Shown: piece by piece, positions 62,244-64,000 of the stretch
Layout: every line of letters starts with the position of its first letter
Position numbering within the stretch: the stretch's first letter is position 1
Origin: Ramlibacter pallidus
GTDB lineage: Bacteria > Pseudomonadota > Gammaproteobacteria > Burkholderiales > Burkholderiaceae_C
Assembly: GCF_015070875.1 (NCBI RefSeq)
Contig: NZ_JADDIV010000001.1
Location: 124,001-188,000 of the forward strand
DNA length: 64,000 nt
Reading direction: 5' to 3'
Position numbers and translations under genes: made by a program
Notes under the pieces: generated by a model
The model's input: the letters and a program-made list of their open reading frames with translations, nothing else
What the model was told of the DNA's origin: nothing
The model's database searches: none

Positions 62244-63167
62244 CTACCAGGCGCGGGCGGGCACCGCGAAGCCGGCCGGGGCCTGGCGTTCGTCGGCGAA
62301 GCTGACCACCTCGAAGGCGTCCTGGTCCGCGAGCAGGGCGCGGATCAGCCTGTTGTTCATCGCGTGCCCGGAACGGAAGGCGCTGTACGCGGCCAGCAGC
62401 GGCTTGCCCAGCAGGTACAGGTCGCCCATCGCGTCGAGGATCTTGTGCTTCACGAACTCGTCGTCGTAGCGCAGGCCCTCGGCGTTCAGGACGCGGTAGT
62501 CGTCCATCACGATCGCGTTGTCCATGCCCGCGCCCAGCCCCAGGCCGCGGGACCGCATCATCTCGACGTCCTTGGTGAAGCCGAAGGTGCGCGCCCGCGC
62601 GATGTCGCGGGAGTACTGGCCGGAGCTCAGGTCGAACTCGTGGTGCTGCCCGGTGGAGTCGACCACCCGGTGCGCGAAATCGATCTCGAAGCGCAGCTTG
62701 TAGCCGTGGTACGGGTCGAGCCGCGCCCACTTGAGGTTCTCGCCCTCGCCTTCGCGGACTTCGACGGGGCGCAGCACCCGGATGAAGCGGCGCGGCGCGT
62801 TCTGCTGCTCGATGCCGGCGCTCTGCAGCAGGAACACGAAGGAAGCCGAGGAGCCGTCGAGGATGGGCACCTCTTCGGCCGTGATGTCCACGTAGAGGTT
62901 GTCCACGCCCAGGCCGGCGCAGGCGGACATCAGGTGTTCGACGGTATGGACCTTGGCGCCGCCATTGGAGATGGTGGAGGCGAGGCGGGTGTCCGTCACC
63001 GCCTCGGCGGAAACGGGGATGTCGACCGGCACCGCGAGGTCGGTCCGGCGGAACACGATGCCGGTGTCCGGCTGGGCCGGGCGCAGCGTCAGTTCGACCC
63101 GCTGGCCGCTGTGCAGGCCCACGCCGACGGCTTTCGTCAGGGTCTTGAGCGTGCGTTGGCGGAGCAT
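62244..63167 (-). CDS. lpxC: UDP-3-O-acyl-N-acetylglucosamine deacetylase
   Basis: The product has 307 residues and performs the committed step of lipid A synthesis. The zinc ligand and catalytic Glu are in HTVEHLMSA (Glu77, His78). Further motifs are [28 protein letters not shown] (zinc ligands) and the general-acid region [16 protein letters not shown] 63167. It lies downstream of ftsZ, the common end of the division and cell-wall cluster, separated by a terminator-like palindrome. Confidence 0.96.
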   Translation of the reverse strand: MLRQRTLKTLTKAVGVGLHSGQRVELTLRPAQPDTGIVFRRTDLAVPVDIPVSAEAVTDTRLASTISNGGAKVHTVEHLMSACAGLGVDNLYVDITAEEVPILDGSSASFVFLLQSAGIEQQNAPRRFIRVLRPVEVREGEGENLKWARLDPYHGYKLRFEIDFAHRVVDSTGQHHEFDLSSGQYSRDIARARTFGFTKDVEMMRSRGLGLGAGMDNAIVMDDYRVLNAEGLRYDDEFVKHKILDAMGDLYLLGKPLLAAYSAFRSGHAMNNRLIRALLADQDAFEVVSFADERQAPAGFAVPARAW

Positions 63168-63293
63168 GGGCGTGATTTTATCGGCTCGGGCGCCGGCGCC
63201 GCCTGACCCGTTTGCATGACCTCGATAGAGAAAGCCCATGCGAAGAGCGTGCGGCCCGGCGGTAAACAGTGTGTGTCGAGGCTGTAAAAGCAC

Positions 63294-63315
63294 AACGGGC
63301 CCCGCGGGGCCCGTT
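63294..63315 (-). terminator. Terminator-like palindrome after ftsZ
   Basis: The perfect 22-bp palindrome AACGGGCCCC-GC-GGGGCCCGTT lies 21 bp after the ftsZ stop. On the minus strand it is followed by GTGC and then TTTT, a short T-tract, so termination may be partial. lpxC would then have its own promoter in the 130-bp gap. Confidence 0.6.
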
Positions 63316-63336
63316 GCCGTGTCGCGACTCCGGTGC

Positions 63337-64000
63337 TCAGTCCGCCTGCTTGCGCAGGAAGGCCGGGATCTCGAAGTCGTCCATGCCGCCGCTGGAGAGC
63401 GCGTCGACCTTGGCCGCCGCCTGCGTGCGGTTGGTGCGCCAGACGCTGGGCACCTGCAGGCCGCCGTACTCCGGCTGCTGGGGCACGGCCGCCGCCTGCA
63501 TCTCGCGCGTGACGATGGCACCTGGGCCGCCGACGGCGGTGTGGATGGTCGGCACGTTGAACGGCACGTTGTCGGTGCCGGTGCGCAGCACCTGCAGCGG
63601 GGGCGCCGTGCGGCGCTGCTGGCCGTGGCGCGACAGGCCGGTGGCGACCACCGTCACGCGGACTTCGTCGCCCAGCGCGTCGTCGTAGGCCGTGCCGTAG
63701 ATCACGTGCGCGTCCGGAGAGGCGTAGGCGCGGATGGTGTTCATCGCCAGCTTGGATTCGGACAGCTTGAGGCTGCCCTTGGCCGCGGTGATCAGCACCA
63801 GCACGCCCTTGGCGCCGGAGAGGTCGATGCCTTCCAGCAGCGGGCAGGCCACGGCCTGTTCCGCGGCGATGCGCGCGCGGTCGGGGCCGGAAGCCACCGC
63901 CGTGCCCATCATCGCCTTGCCCGGCTCGCCCATCACCGTGCGCACGTCCTCGAAGTCCACGTTGACGTGGCCGGGGACGTTGATGATCTCGGCGATGCCG
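63337..64000 (-). CDS. ftsZ: Cell division protein FtsZ (C-terminal part)
   Basis: The gene runs off the right edge; about 220 C-terminal residues are visible. They include [19 protein letters not shown] and the end of the tubulin-like fold ([20 protein letters not shown]). A variable linker and the conserved C-terminal peptide [12 protein letters not shown], which binds FtsA and ZipA, follow. FtsZ polymerises into the division ring. Confidence 0.96.
   Translation of the reverse strand, partial: GIAEIINVPGHVNVDFEDVRTVMGEPGKAMMGTAVASGPDRARIAAEQAVACPLLEGIDLSGAKGVLVLITAAKGSLKLSESKLAMNTIRAYASPDAHVIYGTAYDDALGDEVRVTVVATGLSRHGQQRRTAPPLQVLRTGTDNVPFNVPTIHTAVGGPGAIVTREMQAAAVPQQPEYGGLQVPSVWRTNRTQAAAKVDALSSGGMDDFEIPAFLRKQAD

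Overview
The window is a GC-rich chromosomal segment with almost no accessory DNA. The gene content points to a betaproteobacterium of the order Burkholderiales, most likely family Comamonadaceae (Ramlibacter/Variovorax-like). Signs of this are Bug-family (TctC) solute receptors, a paaABCDE cluster with a TetR regulator, arylpyruvate:ferredoxin oxidoreductases, an accBC-prmA-DUF3426 block, and short palindromic repeats of types common in that group. This assignment is inferred from gene content; no 16S gene is present. I saw no tRNA or rRNA genes, IS elements, prophage or CRISPR array.

Layout. 1-2645: 5' part of an indolepyruvate ferredoxin oxidoreductase alpha gene, a divergent LysR regulator and a DUF2061 membrane protein. 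2809-12259: a truC pseudouridine synthase, then the leftward phenylacetate operon paaABCDE followed by a TetR gene (paaR-like), then a divergent Lrp/AsnC regulator and a large fused arylpyruvate ferredoxin oxidoreductase. Together these look like a route from aromatic amino acids through arylpyruvates and phenylacetyl-CoA to ring epoxidation. 12263-19176: sugar-acid catabolism genes (IlvD/Edd dehydratase, Bug receptor, DapA-family lyase, UxaA-type hydrolyase) around a GST-ArsR-SRPBCC operon. 19237-23323: a hybrid histidine kinase, selD and a crotonase. 23553-28259: a five-gene branched-chain/aromatic ABC transporter, livGFKHM-like. 28325-29092: an SDR.

29097-36615 is a housekeeping block: a PfkB kinase, a DUF3426 protein, prmA, accC, accB, tlpA, a conserved hypothetical and mpl. 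36612-41242 holds a conserved hypothetical, aroG with an upstream aromatic leader peptide and intrinsic terminator, another hypothetical and tldD. 41286-44236 holds a receiver-cyclase-Ser/Thr kinase fusion overlapping a 3-hydroxyisobutyrate dehydrogenase-like gene. 44316-51480 is a tightly coupled operon: a membrane hybrid histidine kinase, a 1276-residue GMC oxidoreductase/alpha-beta hydrolase fusion and a PhoD-like metallophosphoesterase. 51482-55869: two LuxR-type response regulators, rodA and a second hybrid kinase. 55949-61610: esterase, RNB nuclease, TonB-like protein, aroE, mtgA and ruvC. 61611-62059 is noncoding, built of inverted repeats. 62060-64000 is the end of the division/cell-wall cluster: ftsZ (partial), lpxC and a 59-residue membrane protein.

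The main regulatory observation is the aroG leader: a 23-codon peptide with seven aromatic residues in eight codons, followed by alternative RNA pairings and a terminator. This is a textbook transcription attenuator that could sense Phe, Tyr and Trp supply. Other points of interest are the receiver-cyclase-kinase fusion, the GMC-hydrolase fusion with a cysteine in the nucleophile position, a paa promoter with the operator at the start site, a repeat inserted in frame into paaD, and a LivF whose Walker A lysine is arginine.
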